The notes under the pieces: generated by a model
Told to the model about the DNA's origin: nothing
What the model saw: only the letters and a program-made list of their open reading frames with translations
Databases searched by the model: none
Position numbers and translations under genes: made by a program
From: an uncultured Verrucomicrobiae bacterium
Lineage (GTDB): Bacteria; Verrucomicrobiota; Verrucomicrobiia; Limisphaerales; AAA164-E04
Assembly (NCBI GenBank): GCA_943788245.1
Contig: CALSPN010000047.1
Span: forward strand, 1 to 37,862
Direction of reading: 5' to 3'
Length of the DNA: 37,862 nt
Shown here: positions 8,202 to 17,021 of the stretch, piece after piece
Position numbering within the stretch: position 1 is the stretch's first letter
Layout: each line of letters begins with the position of its first letter

Positions 8202-9543
8202 AGGTCTGGAATTTCTTTTGTTTGAGTTTGTCAAGGAGTACGGCAATGAGGATCACCATACCCAAAATTACCTTTTGAGTGTAACTTTCAATGTTCATCA
8301 GGTTCATGCCATTCTGGATGACAGCGATGATGAAAGCTCCAATCAGGGTACCGAAGATTTTACCTTCGCCTCCCGAAAGACTTGTGCCACCGACAACTAC
8401 AGCGGCAATCACATACAGTTCATACATTTGACCGTAGGTTGGGGCGCCGCTTTTCAGCTGTGAGGCCATTACGACTCCTCCGAGGCCAGCAAGCAGTCCT
8501 GAGAGAGTGTAGGCAAATAACTGGATCCATTTTACTGGAACTCCCGAAAGACGCGCTGCTTCAGTATTGCCTCCTACCGCGTAAATATAACGTCCCAATT
8601 GTGTGCGTGACATCATGATATGAGCAAGAGAGTAAAGGAGCATCATCAAGAAGACGGCGTTGGGTATTCCAAACAAACTCGCCTCCCTGCCCAACCAAAC
8701 AAATGAATCAGGTACGCGATAAACAGATTCTCCACCTGACATGAGATAAGCCGTACCACTTGCCATCATCATGACTCCCAATGTTACGATAAACGGTGGA
8801 ATGGAAAAGGCAGTGATCATGCTGCCGGTAAATGATCCAACGAGTCCCGTGATGATGATGGCGGCGATACACGCCAATATCATTCCTCCTGCATTCGCAT
8901 CTAACCCTCCGGCTATGTTTTGAATGAACAGGCAGCAAAGAACGGCGGAGAAAGCGATCAAGCTGCCCACCGACAAATCGATGCCTCCGCAGATGATAAC
9001 TACGGTCATGCCAATGGCGATAATGGCAATAACAGCAATCTGATTGGTGATATTGAGGAGGTTGTCCTTTTTAAGGAAATTGGGCCAATTGTATGGGCTT
9101 GGTCCGATTCGTGTCGGTGACCCCAATTGAGGGAAGTCCAACTTTATATCTTCAAATACCAACCAATCCACAGTCGTCTGGTTGCCGAGAATAACCTGTA
9201 GTTTGATCTTTTGATTTTCAAGTTCAACCAATTTGGCTCGAGCATCCCTGGGGGTGCCTTGTACTGAATGTAAATGTTTGAAACCTGCGCTTGTTAAAGA
9301 CCCACTCAGCGCGTCATAAAAGTTCTGATCTATGGGCAGGTTTCGTGATGTAATAAGGATGTGTGCATCTTTGTCGAAACGTTTTTTTACGATACTGGCA
9401 ATCTGAAGGCCTGCCTTTTTTCCGCTCGGTCGTTGTTCAGTCAGAGTGACCAGGCTGAAAAATATGCCAAGAAGAATCAGAACCAGAATCATTCCATATT
9501 CAGTCAGAAGGTGGGTAAGGTGTTGTTTTTTTGATTTAGGCAT
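8197..9543 (-). CDS. ribose-type sugar ABC transporter permease with inserted extracytoplasmic domain
   Basis: This is an inner-membrane permease of the RbsC/BPD_transp_2 type. The hallmark GGIDLSVGS lies at residues 187-195 and the coupling region GGNTEAARLSGVPV about 100 residues before the C-terminus. At 448 residues it is over 100 longer than usual RbsC. After the first membrane helix (about 16-34), a soluble segment of about 125 residues (36-160) precedes the second helix. It has alternating strand/helix character (AHILITSRNLP, KIKLQVILGNQTTVDWLV) reminiscent of a periplasmic-binding-protein lobe. It is the last gene of the five-gene operon, 29 bases after the ATPase. Confidence 0.93.
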   Translation of the reverse strand: MPKSKKQHLTHLLTEYGMILVLILLGIFFSLVTLTEQRPSGKKAGLQIASIVKKRFDKDAHILITSRNLPIDQNFYDALSGSLTSAGFKHLHSVQGTPRDARAKLVELENQKIKLQVILGNQTTVDWLVFEDIKLDFPQLGSPTRIGPSPYNWPNFLKKDNLLNITNQIAVIAIIAIGMTVVIICGGIDLSVGSLIAFSAVLCCLFIQNIAGGLDANAGGMILACIAAIIITGLVGSFTGSMITAFSIPPFIVTLGVMMMASGTAYLMSGGESVYRVPDSFVWLGREASLFGIPNAVFLMMLLYSLAHIMMSRTQLGRYIYAVGGNTEAARLSGVPVKWIQLFAYTLSGLLAGLGGVVMASQLKSGAPTYGQMYELYVIAAVVVGGTSLSGGEGKIFGTLIGAFIIAVIQNGMNLMNIESYTQKVILGMVILIAVLLDKLKQKKFQTS

Positions 9544-9572
9544 TTGAATACTTCTGGGAATAAGGTTTCCCT

Positions 9573-11057
9573 CTAAGCGACCGCGAAATGCATGATTTCC
9601 TCTTGAGTAGCGGATGTCACATCCTCAATTTCCCCTGTGATTCTACCTTCATGCATGACGAGGATGCGGTCTGCCATTCCAAGGATTTCAGGAAGTTCAG
9701 AACTGATCATAATAATGGCTTTCCCCTTCGCAGCGAGATCATTCATCAGTTGGTAGATTTCGTATTTCGCACCGACGTCAATGCCTCGAGTTGGTTCGTC
9801 GAAAATCAAAACTTCACAGTGTCTCGCCAGCCATTTGGCGATGACCAGTTTTTGCTGGTTTCCCCCGGAAAGCTGATTTGCTTTCTGGTTTTCATTTGAA
9901 ATCTTGACTCGCATGGTTGTCACATAATCCTGAAACTCTCTGCGCTCAATTGAAGTTTTGACGAATCCTGCGGGAGCAAACCGATTCAGATTCGGAAGTC
10001 CGAAATTGTCTTTGACTGAATGGGAGAGAACAAGGCCTTGAAGCTTCCTGTCTTCAGTCAGTAATCCTATACCTGCAGCGATCGCTTCGCGAGGATTACA
10101 AACGCTTAGCATTTTACCATCCAGTTGAATTTCACCAGCATCACGGGGGTCGGCCCCGAAAATCAATCGAGCCAGCTCTGTGCGCCCTGCGCCTACTAAA
10201 CCAGCCAAGCCAAGTATCTCTCCGCTCCTGACTTTGAGGGATATGTTCTGCACTGCTTTCCCTCGAGTCATATTCCTGATTTTGAGTTTTGTTTTGCCTA
10301 TCCTTGGACTTTTTAACGGGAATTCGTTTTTGAGTTCTCTGCCCACCATCATTTCGATTAGCGATTGTCGTGTGCAATCCGCAAGGTCTTTGTCAGCAAC
10401 ACAAGCTCCATCTCTCATCACCTGGGTACGATCGGCGATCTCAAAAATTTCATCAAGACGGTGGCCGATATAGATAAGACCTAACCCTTGTTGTTTGAGC
10501 TTGTGTATGATCTCAAAGAGTTTTTCTACCTCGTGAAGCGTGAGCACGGCCGAAGGTTCGTCCAGCACGAGTATTTTTGAATTCAATGACAAGGCCCGTG
10601 CGATTTCAATTGACTGTTGCTGCGCAATCGTTAACTGACGACATGGTAACTCAGGGTCAAAGTCCATTCCTAACTGAGAGAGAAGAGCAAGTGTCTGTTC
10701 TTTTTCTTCTCCATGGCGAATGAGTCCATTTTGGGTGATCTCCTGTCCCAGAAATACATTTTCAATCGCCGACAGCGCCGGTATCAAATTAAACTCCTGA
10801 TAAATCATGGAAACCCCCAGGGCGCGGGCCTTGACCGGCGATTCTATAGTGACATTTTCACCCTCTAGTTGGATGGTGCCTTGATCGGGTAAGTGCGCCC
10901 CCCCGAGGACCTTCATCAAAGTACTTTTCCCAGCGCCGTTTTCCCCCATCAATGCCAGTACTTCACCTTTCTGAAGCGTGAGGTTTACTCCTTTGAGAGC
11001 ATATACCCCGGGGAATCGCTTCTCGATTCCTGACATCTGCAATAGGGGAGGAGGCAT
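9573..11057 (-). CDS. ribose-type sugar ABC transporter double ATPase
   Basis: This RbsA/MglA-like protein has two fused nucleotide-binding domains, 494 residues from the ATG at 11057; a TTG three codons upstream is less likely. The first domain has Walker A GENGAGKST, signature-type LTIAQQQSIEIARAL and Walker B ILVLDEPSAVLT. The second has the degenerate Walker A GLVGAGRTE, LSGGNQQKL and LIFDEPTRGIDVG, the normal asymmetry of this family. It energises import through the permease encoded just downstream. It sits 28 bases after the DUF4432 gene in a tight operon with binding protein and two sugar-modifying enzymes. Confidence 0.95.
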   Translation of the reverse strand: MPPPLLQMSGIEKRFPGVYALKGVNLTLQKGEVLALMGENGAGKSTLMKVLGGAHLPDQGTIQLEGENVTIESPVKARALGVSMIYQEFNLIPALSAIENVFLGQEITQNGLIRHGEEKEQTLALLSQLGMDFDPELPCRQLTIAQQQSIEIARALSLNSKILVLDEPSAVLTLHEVEKLFEIIHKLKQQGLGLIYIGHRLDEIFEIADRTQVMRDGACVADKDLADCTRQSLIEMMVGRELKNEFPLKSPRIGKTKLKIRNMTRGKAVQNISLKVRSGEILGLAGLVGAGRTELARLIFGADPRDAGEIQLDGKMLSVCNPREAIAAGIGLLTEDRKLQGLVLSHSVKDNFGLPNLNRFAPAGFVKTSIERREFQDYVTTMRVKISNENQKANQLSGGNQQKLVIAKWLARHCEVLIFDEPTRGIDVGAKYEIYQLMNDLAAKGKAIIMISSELPEILGMADRILVMHEGRITGEIEDVTSATQEEIMHFAVA

Positions 11058-11085
11058 ACTAAACAAGCTTTGAATTCAATATAAA

Positions 11086-12324
11086 TCAGTCCTTATTCTC
11101 GGGTTTGTTTTCAATAACCGGTTGTGCTCGTCTCTGAATTTTTTGTATTTGATCGATCAATCCCCCAACGGCCTTATTGCCTTTTAATATGGTGAAATCA
11201 ATCTCTGCATGGTGGCTTTGTCCTGAATCAAGTTTTGGGACCCTGCCAAATTTACGTTCGATACGCCTGTTATTAGGGAAATTAGTACCAGGTTCCAAAC
11301 CCGTCACGTAACCTTCACCCTCAGAGTTGGTGTTTTTCCAAAGCGTAATGAAGGGTAACTGTTGGATTGAAAACTTCATGGAAATACCCTTGTTTTTAGA
11401 GCGGTTAACGAGTCCGATGATCGTTCGACCGTCGTAACCAGCCAATGGTGTCATGCAATAGACTTGTTCCGTAAATCCAGCAGTCGGCCCCTCGTAAATG
11501 GAATAGCTTTCAATGGATTCTGCGGCATGCTCGTTGAATGGAATTACTTTTTTGACTGGGCCTACGAATTGAGCGCCTTCTTCAAGGAGAGGAGGGCCAT
11601 AGTTTGCGTGATAAAGGATTTGAAATTCCTGAGGGGCATCCCCTCGGTTGGTAATGGTATCGGATATGCGAACAGATGCGCTGCCAGGGGTGGTGGACAC
11701 CTCAGTTTGAATTTCCAGTTTCGGACCGTAAAACATTCTTTCGTCAACACGCCCGCGAATTCGTATACGGTATGGGGGCACGCGCTCAATGATAACCTCT
11801 ACTTCGCTGGCCGGGATATTCCCAATTTTGCCATGCAGCGTCAGATCCATGGTGGCTTCATCCCCCACATTGTTGATGAAACTATCGGTGCCGGGATGGC
11901 CAGTGCTTTCCAATCCACAGCGAACCATCCATTCATTGAAACCTTCCAGCCAACCCAACCCACCTCGGTCTTCCAGACGAATGTATTTCGGATGAACCAC
12001 TTCCTTGACTGGTGAATCCCACCCAAGATGGATGTCGTCCATGCGGGCATTCAATAAACTCATTCCTCGTGTGGGTATGACCGAAAAAGAGAGTTCACCG
12101 TTATCGACGGTGATTAAATCAACCCCCTCCTGCTTTCCTCCGTGAAGCGTCTTTTTGGTGATGCTCCAATCTGGTTTTTCAGGAGTGACCACTGATCCAC
12201 TGATTTGCCAGGAATCAAGATGAATATTCTTATCAACACTGGTCAACGTGATCACAAGGGGGGCTTTGTCCTGCGCATGGATCAGCGAGGAAGCCATGAG
12301 CAAACTGATGAGTATGAGTTTCAT
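11086..12324 (-). CDS. exported DUF4432 aldose-epimerase-like protein
   Basis: The ATG at 12324 gives 412 residues starting with a signal peptide ([18 protein letters not shown]); the longer frame upstream lacks this logic. The body matches the galactose-mutarotase-like fold of DUF4432: [76 protein letters not shown] and [13 protein letters not shown]. Family members bind sugar rings and probably interconvert anomers or epimers. Export suggests action in the periplasm before uptake. It starts 20 bases after the AroE-like gene. Confidence 0.88.
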   Translation of the reverse strand: MKLILISLLMASSLIHAQDKAPLVITLTSVDKNIHLDSWQISGSVVTPEKPDWSITKKTLHGGKQEGVDLITVDNGELSFSVIPTRGMSLLNARMDDIHLGWDSPVKEVVHPKYIRLEDRGGLGWLEGFNEWMVRCGLESTGHPGTDSFINNVGDEATMDLTLHGKIGNIPASEVEVIIERVPPYRIRIRGRVDERMFYGPKLEIQTEVSTTPGSASVRISDTITNRGDAPQEFQILYHANYGPPLLEEGAQFVGPVKKVIPFNEHAAESIESYSIYEGPTAGFTEQVYCMTPLAGYDGRTIIGLVNRSKNKGISMKFSIQQLPFITLWKNTNSEGEGYVTGLEPGTNFPNNRRIERKFGRVPKLDSGQSHHAEIDFTILKGNKAVGGLIDQIQKIQRRAQPVIENKPENKD

Positions 12325-12344
12325 AATGTTATTTGTTGGAGTCG

Positions 12345-13205
12345 TTATGCAAGGTTCAATGCTTTTTCTACAGCTGTTCGCATCACGGAGGCATCCGGAC
12401 GCAATCCTGTCCAGTATTCGACGCTGGTAATTCCCTGGTTCACGATCATACCCAAGCCGTCCAGGGTCTGGCACCCTCGATGTCGCGCCTTACGGATGAG
12501 CCAGGTTTCGGGAGGGCTGAAAATTACATCGGCCACAACAGTCGTGTCCTTGAGTGATTCGAGGTTTATATTGATCTGCGCATTATCATCGTAAAGGCCA
12601 ATGGAAGTTGCATTTACCAATACATCCGTGTCCTCGGGTATATCCAATGTTTTGTCCCAGGAGATGGAATCGGTGGAGACGTTTAATTTGTTTGTCAAAA
12701 GCTGGCTCAAATCATGGCCTCGCTGCGGACTGCGGTTGACGATGGTGATTTTGCCAGCGCGAGCCAAGCCCAGTTCCACGGCGATGGCACGGGCTGCTCC
12801 TCCGGCGCCCAATATGACCACATGCTTGCCTTCGAGTTCGATGACTGATTGCAAGGATTTCAGAAATCCTTTTCCGTCTGTGTTTTCACCGATGAACTGA
12901 TTGTTGCGTTTAACCACACAGTTTACGGCTCCCATGATATCGGCAGATTGACCGAGTGCATCCAGATGAGGGATGACGGCAACCTTATGGGGTAGCGAGC
13001 AGTTGAATCCCATAAAACCCATGGCATGGGCTCCCCTGACTGCATCAGCAAGGTTGTCAGGTGTGACCTCCATATTGATGTAGCGGTAGTGAAGGCGATG
13101 ATGACAAAACGCAGCCTCGATCATTTCGACAGTCGGATTCCCTTTCGCTCCCTGAGACATGGATCCAACCAAACTTGGCAGGAAATCGGGTGTTTGCTTG
13201 CTCAT
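12345..13205 (-). CDS. shikimate dehydrogenase-like (AroE family) oxidoreductase, variant substrate site
   Basis: This 286-residue NAD(P)-dependent dehydrogenase has the AroE fold. The catalytic Lys is in NCSLPHK (Lys74), the Asp in GENTDGKGF (Asp110), and the nucleotide loop is GAGGAARA (about 133-140). The C-terminal part has NATSIGLY and [10 protein letters not shown]. The N-terminal motif that normally holds the shikimate carboxylate with two serines (S-x-S-P) reads AKGNP here (residues 20-24), so both serines are missing. With its place inside a sugar-uptake operon, 31 bases after the binding-protein gene, this suggests a catabolic paralogue acting on a polyol or sugar-derived acid. True AroE function is still possible. 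Confidence 0.88.
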   Translation of the reverse strand: MSKQTPDFLPSLVGSMSQGAKGNPTVEMIEAAFCHHRLHYRYINMEVTPDNLADAVRGAHAMGFMGFNCSLPHKVAVIPHLDALGQSADIMGAVNCVVKRNNQFIGENTDGKGFLKSLQSVIELEGKHVVILGAGGAARAIAVELGLARAGKITIVNRSPQRGHDLSQLLTNKLNVSTDSISWDKTLDIPEDTDVLVNATSIGLYDDNAQININLESLKDTTVVADVIFSPPETWLIRKARHRGCQTLDGLGMIVNQGITSVEYWTGLRPDASVMRTAVEKALNLA

Positions 13206-13236
13206 ACGAAGAGGTGCCTTAATAGATTCTCAAAGG

Positions 13237-14256
13237 TCATTGGAGGCTGTTGTCCTTGAGTCCGTCTTCCTGCCGGTAAAGGCTGGTAGGAATCAACTGT
13301 TCGGGCTCGACATCTTCACCTTTGGAATGAGCCACGATGGATTTGACCACCTCGATCCCCATTTTATCTGGAAACTGAATCGGATCAGCAAAAATTTTTC
13401 CATCCTTGATCGCTTGTTTGCCCTCCGGTTGTCCGTCGAACCCTACGATCCGCACCTGATCCTGTTTGCCTGCTTTTTCGAGGGCTGCGCGAGCGCCTAA
13501 CGCAGCAGGATCATTGATGGCAAAAACACCCCTGAGATCACTATGTGCCTGAAGTGCATCCTCGGCAGCCTTGTAACCCAAATCTTTGGCCGCACCGCTT
13601 TCCAGTTCCATGACCATATCAATTTTTGCACTTGCAGACACATTGTGTGCTTCAATGACTTCTTTGAATCCCTTGACACGTAATCGGCAGGATTCTGCTT
13701 GTCGGTAATGCAGGATGGCTACTTTTCCCCCGGCCTCACCGAGGGCTTCGATCATGGCTTTGCCTGCTTCTTTTCCTCCACCGTAATTATCGGTCGCCAC
13801 CTGAGTAAGGATATCAACACCGGGTTCGTTGCAGGGTATATCTACCGTAATCACTGGAATCCCAGCCGCATTTGCTTCCTGGATCACAGGAACGATAGAT
13901 CTGGATTCGCAAGGGCTGAGGACGATCGCGGAAACCTTGCTTACGATAAAGTCAGTCACCTGATTGGATTGCTTGGCAACATCCTCATCTGCGCTGAGCA
14001 CTATTGTCTTGTAGCCTTGTTTTGCAGCTTCTGCCGTGATGTTGTCTCCGATGACTTTGAAAAATGGGTTTTTGAGTGTAAGCAATGAAACACCTATAGT
14101 ACCCTTGCTTTTCGAGGGTTCAGCTGTTTCACCATTATTTGATCCGGCAGTTTGTGATGTGTTGTCACAGCCACTTGTCATTAGCAGAAGTATTGAGCAG
14201 CTCAAAATTACTGCGCTTGCTTGCGTCATTGATTTGAAAATCTTCATTGTCTTCAA
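13237..14256 (-). CDS. sugar ABC transporter substrate-binding lipoprotein
   Basis: This ribose-binding (Peripla_BP_4) family protein of 339 residues has a lipoprotein signal with lipobox TSGC (Cys30) and a low-complexity linker. The periplasmic fold then follows: GTIGVSLLTLKNPFFKVIGD, a second-lobe hinge VATDNYGGGKEAGKAM, GVFAINDPAALGARAAL and IVGFDGQPEGKQAIKDGK. The lipid anchor is unusual for a Gram-negative RbsB but frequent in this lineage. It is the first gene of the operon with AroE-like, DUF4432, ATPase and permease genes, so its promoter should lie in the 380 bases upstream. Confidence 0.95.
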   Translation of the reverse strand: MKTMKIFKSMTQASAVILSCSILLLMTSGCDNTSQTAGSNNGETAEPSKSKGTIGVSLLTLKNPFFKVIGDNITAEAAKQGYKTIVLSADEDVAKQSNQVTDFIVSKVSAIVLSPCESRSIVPVIQEANAAGIPVITVDIPCNEPGVDILTQVATDNYGGGKEAGKAMIEALGEAGGKVAILHYRQAESCRLRVKGFKEVIEAHNVSASAKIDMVMELESGAAKDLGYKAAEDALQAHSDLRGVFAINDPAALGARAALEKAGKQDQVRIVGFDGQPEGKQAIKDGKIFADPIQFPDKMGIEVVKSIVAHSKGEDVEPEQLIPTSLYRQEDGLKDNSLQ

Positions 14257-14651
14257 CTTGTTGTTAAACGTTACCCAACATTTGGGTAGCCTATGAAATA
14301 CACAGTGTCAGGGTAATTCGAAAAGACTTTGAATGAATTCAACGGTTTCTGCAAGAATGTTACATTGAATCTCGAATGAAACCCAAAGATCAAAGCTCTC
14401 AAAGGTGAGTCATCTGATTTGAAAGAAACCTCGGGCGTATTGGGCTTGATTTCGAATCAAAGATTATTGTATTTATCGTGTGATTCATCGAAGGCCAAGG
14501 CCAGATACGGAGTATCCACCACCACAGCGAAGCATGTGCAGATGTGATTTATTGGTGCTGGACATCGTATGAACTTAGATGCAGCGAATCATCTGACATC
14601 TCATTAACGAGCATGTAAACCTTTGTTTTCTTTTCATGGCTATGGGTTTGC
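14257..14651. other. intergenic region upstream of the sugar operon
   Basis: About 390 bases between the divergent binding-protein gene and the sulfatase pseudogene. It must hold the sugar operon promoter. A near-palindrome, TTGATTTCGAATCAA (14447-14461), is the only sequence that looks like an operator. It resembles a tRNA T-arm only superficially. Confidence 0.35.
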
Positions 14652-15299
14652 ATGCTGTGTCTTCAGAGTTCATCTGATCCGCCCAATGTCATTGTGATCA
14701 ACTCCACAATGATTCCATTCCGTATTCTTAAACGGGCTGCCCTAATGACTGGTCTTTATCCCGGACGTACGGAGGCTTATCGTACGAGTTCAGGGAGGAC
14801 TATGATGCATATTGATGAGCGCACGATTGCTGATGTGTTTTCAGAAAACGGCCACACCCCAGAAATGATTGGTAAATGACACCTTGGGGCAGGCTTCGGA
14901 TGATTGGGGTAATGATTATTTTATGATACCTGCGAATGGAATGGATCCCATGAAAAGTATGAAGGTTATTGCACGGATGTTTGGTTTGGTGGATTTAGAA
15001 AATTCATCGAACGTAACAAGGAACATCCATTCTTTCTTTATCTGCCCGCCAACGCCCCTCATGGCCACTATCGATTGTCCTTACGACAATGGCCCAAGGA
15101 AACCGGTAAAAATTTTAAAGCCGTTCGTGCGAGGATTTAAATCGCCGGTCAGGCTCATGAAGCGATGGTCAGCAATGGATCGGACAGGATCGTTTTTGAT
15201 CTTCAATTACCGGAATGAAAAACAATATGCATCACATGGTCATACGACGAAGAGGGAAAAGCCGGTGGAGCCTGTTTCATGGGAATGGAGTCACTCTAG
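14652..15299 (+). pseudogene. decayed formylglycine sulfatase
   Basis: This is a shrunken remnant of a second sulfatase. One frame starts at 14652 with PPNVIVI, then ALMTGLYPGRTEAY and SSGRTMMHIDERTIADVF, then MIGK-stop-HLGAG, where the family has GKWHLG (TGG changed to TGA). The same frame continues through more stops to HEKYEGYCTDVWFGGF, FIERNKEHPFFLYLPANAPH and a C-terminal WSYDEEGKAGGACFM ending in TAG at 15297-15299. An adjacent frame holds DDWGNDYF. The formylglycine site is gone: RILKR stands where CxPxR is expected. Only about 650 of a usual 1,400 or so bases remain, so internal deletions, nonsense codons and at least one frameshift are all present. Confidence 0.8.
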
Positions 15300-16994
15300 A
15301 TGAGCGATTTAATTTCTTCCACTGTGGAGGCTTGTTTTATTCCGGTCCCTGTTAATCGCTTGCACAGACGGGCATTCTTGAGCCTTATGCCGGATTTTGA
15401 TCGTGATGATTCTTGAATGTCTTCAAAACTGATCTCATAAATTAAATCTGGTTTGACCAGACAATTGTTCCCTTGCTTTTGAAGGGTGTTTTCCAAAACA
15501 AATTCGCCAAGCGATTCAAAATCTTTTTTTGAATGCTGGGTGCCAATAACTGCAACTGAAACCAAAGAATCATTGAGCCATGCTCCAAAGGTGAATCGAA
15601 TGAAGTGAGTTTGATTTCCAGGCAGGCGTTCAGCACTTAATAAGGCTAGTCGCGCCTTGCATGATGCGGGTTTGAGTAGTCTCCATCTGTTTTCATCTGA
15701 ATGAGGGGAATCCCTTGGATCCACCGGAATGCACAAAAGCCCAGTGGCATGTTTGTCACGGCAAATATTCAACTTGCCTTCAAGACTTGCCCAGGTATTG
15801 CATTTGAAAAATCTGGAAAGGCTCATGGGCGGCGGTAAAACCGACTTTTCCGGTTCAGTCCTCAGAACGGTGGACATGTCGAACATTTCCTGCTGAAAGA
15901 AATCTGGGTTAACGTCCTCTATCTCTGATTTGTTACCGTGGATGCTCCATTGATGGGACCATTCATCCATTACCTGCTTCATCTCAGCCCTGCGCTGAGC
16001 GAAAGGGCAATGACTTAAATTGATGCCATGACGTTCAATGATGTCGAGTACAATGAACTGTACAGGAGCCGATTGGATTGTTTTCTGAGTAGCGGTTTTG
16101 ACTTTTAATCGCTTTTGGACGTTTTCACGTGGGGGCGGAAGATCATCATCCCAACCAACGATGAGGCCTTCCAATACCGTCCCGGATGGCAAGAGTGAAA
16201 TGCCACGAATTAGCTCAGGAAAACAGAGGTTCAAAGGGATCAGCTCCTCTGACCAGATAGTTGAAACTTCCCGTCGCCTGATGCCCTGTACACGAGCCCC
16301 ATCAAAAGCGAAAGCAGCTTCCAGCCCTAGAGTAAAATCCGATTTGTCAGGCGGCACCTCTGAAACGACAACCGGCTCAAAGTGACATGGCGCCATGGCT
16401 GTATCTATTTCAGGATCTGGTTCAATAAAGCTTTGAAACCATGTCGCACTTGGTTGCCAATCTTCAATGAGGCGTCTGGATATGACACTCCTGGGAATTC
16501 CCGAAATTTTAGAAAGCGCTTCATGGATAAGCGACTTTTGCGCGCCTAATTGGAACCCGCCAAGGATCATTTTATTGAAAAGGACACGTTGTGTAGTGCT
16601 AAGCATTTCCCATGCACAGCGAATTGTTTCTTTTTTAGAAAGGCGGGTAAATCCAGAGAGTGGCTGCAGAAACTGGATTACCAGTGTGGAAAGGCTTATT
16701 TCGCATCTGCCACCCTTACTCGCAAAGAGTAAGGCCAACGTTTCCGGAGTGTCTTTAACACGCTCATTACAAGCTTTGATGACCCAATCGGGGAAACAAG
16801 TTTGTGATTCAATGACCTCTTTCAACAATTTCAGGCCTGTCTTGGTTTTTAGTCTTCTGTTTTTCAAAAAAGAATAAGGCCCAAGCAGCATCCTCGGGGG
16901 GGATTGAACTTAAATAGGATTTCAACTCTTGAACCTTGATAGCGTCGCTAGCGGCGGTATCAAGGTTTTCAATCAATTGTTGTAAACGTTGCAT
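15296..16994 (-). CDS. degenerate ATP-dependent DNA ligase (LigD-like), frameshifted, catalytic Lys missing
   Basis: The N-terminus (ATG at 16994, preceded by an AGAGGA ribosome site) reads MQRLQQLIENLDTAASDAIK and PPEDAAWALFF, the usual start of ligases paired with a ligase-associated exonuclease. At an A6 run (16866-16871) the frame breaks; with five A it joins the long frame ending at 15296, giving about 565 residues. The N-terminal DNA-binding and C-terminal OB domains (YEISFEDIQESSRSKSGIRL) align well. The nucleotidyltransferase core is damaged. Motif I reads AFAFDGAR instead of EWKWDGIR, so Ala (GCT at 16307-16309) replaces the AMP-accepting Lys. Motif III is LEGLIVGW, and motif IV is ATGLLCIP instead of EGLMLK. 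It is 27 bases after the exonuclease gene. Confidence 0.85.
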
Positions 16995-17021
16995 GCGTGA
17001 TGTTCCTCTAAGTTAGATGAT

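Noticed and set aside
11464..12015. 183-codon plus-strand open frame
   Set aside because: Antisense shadow of the DUF4432 gene with no family features.
14440..14470. T-arm-like TTGATTTCGAATCAA, possible tRNA
   Set aside because: Loop register is wrong for a T-arm, and no acceptor, D or anticodon arms are found around it. Kept only as a palindrome.
14869..15303. 144-codon open frame as an independent gene
   Set aside because: Only its DDWGNDYF stretch matters, as an out-of-frame piece of the sulfatase pseudogene; the rest is a shadow frame.
16900..16925. Reverse-strand GTTCAATCCCCCC resembling a tRNA 3' half
   Set aside because: It lies inside the ligase N-terminal coding sequence (SSIPPED) and has no partner arms.
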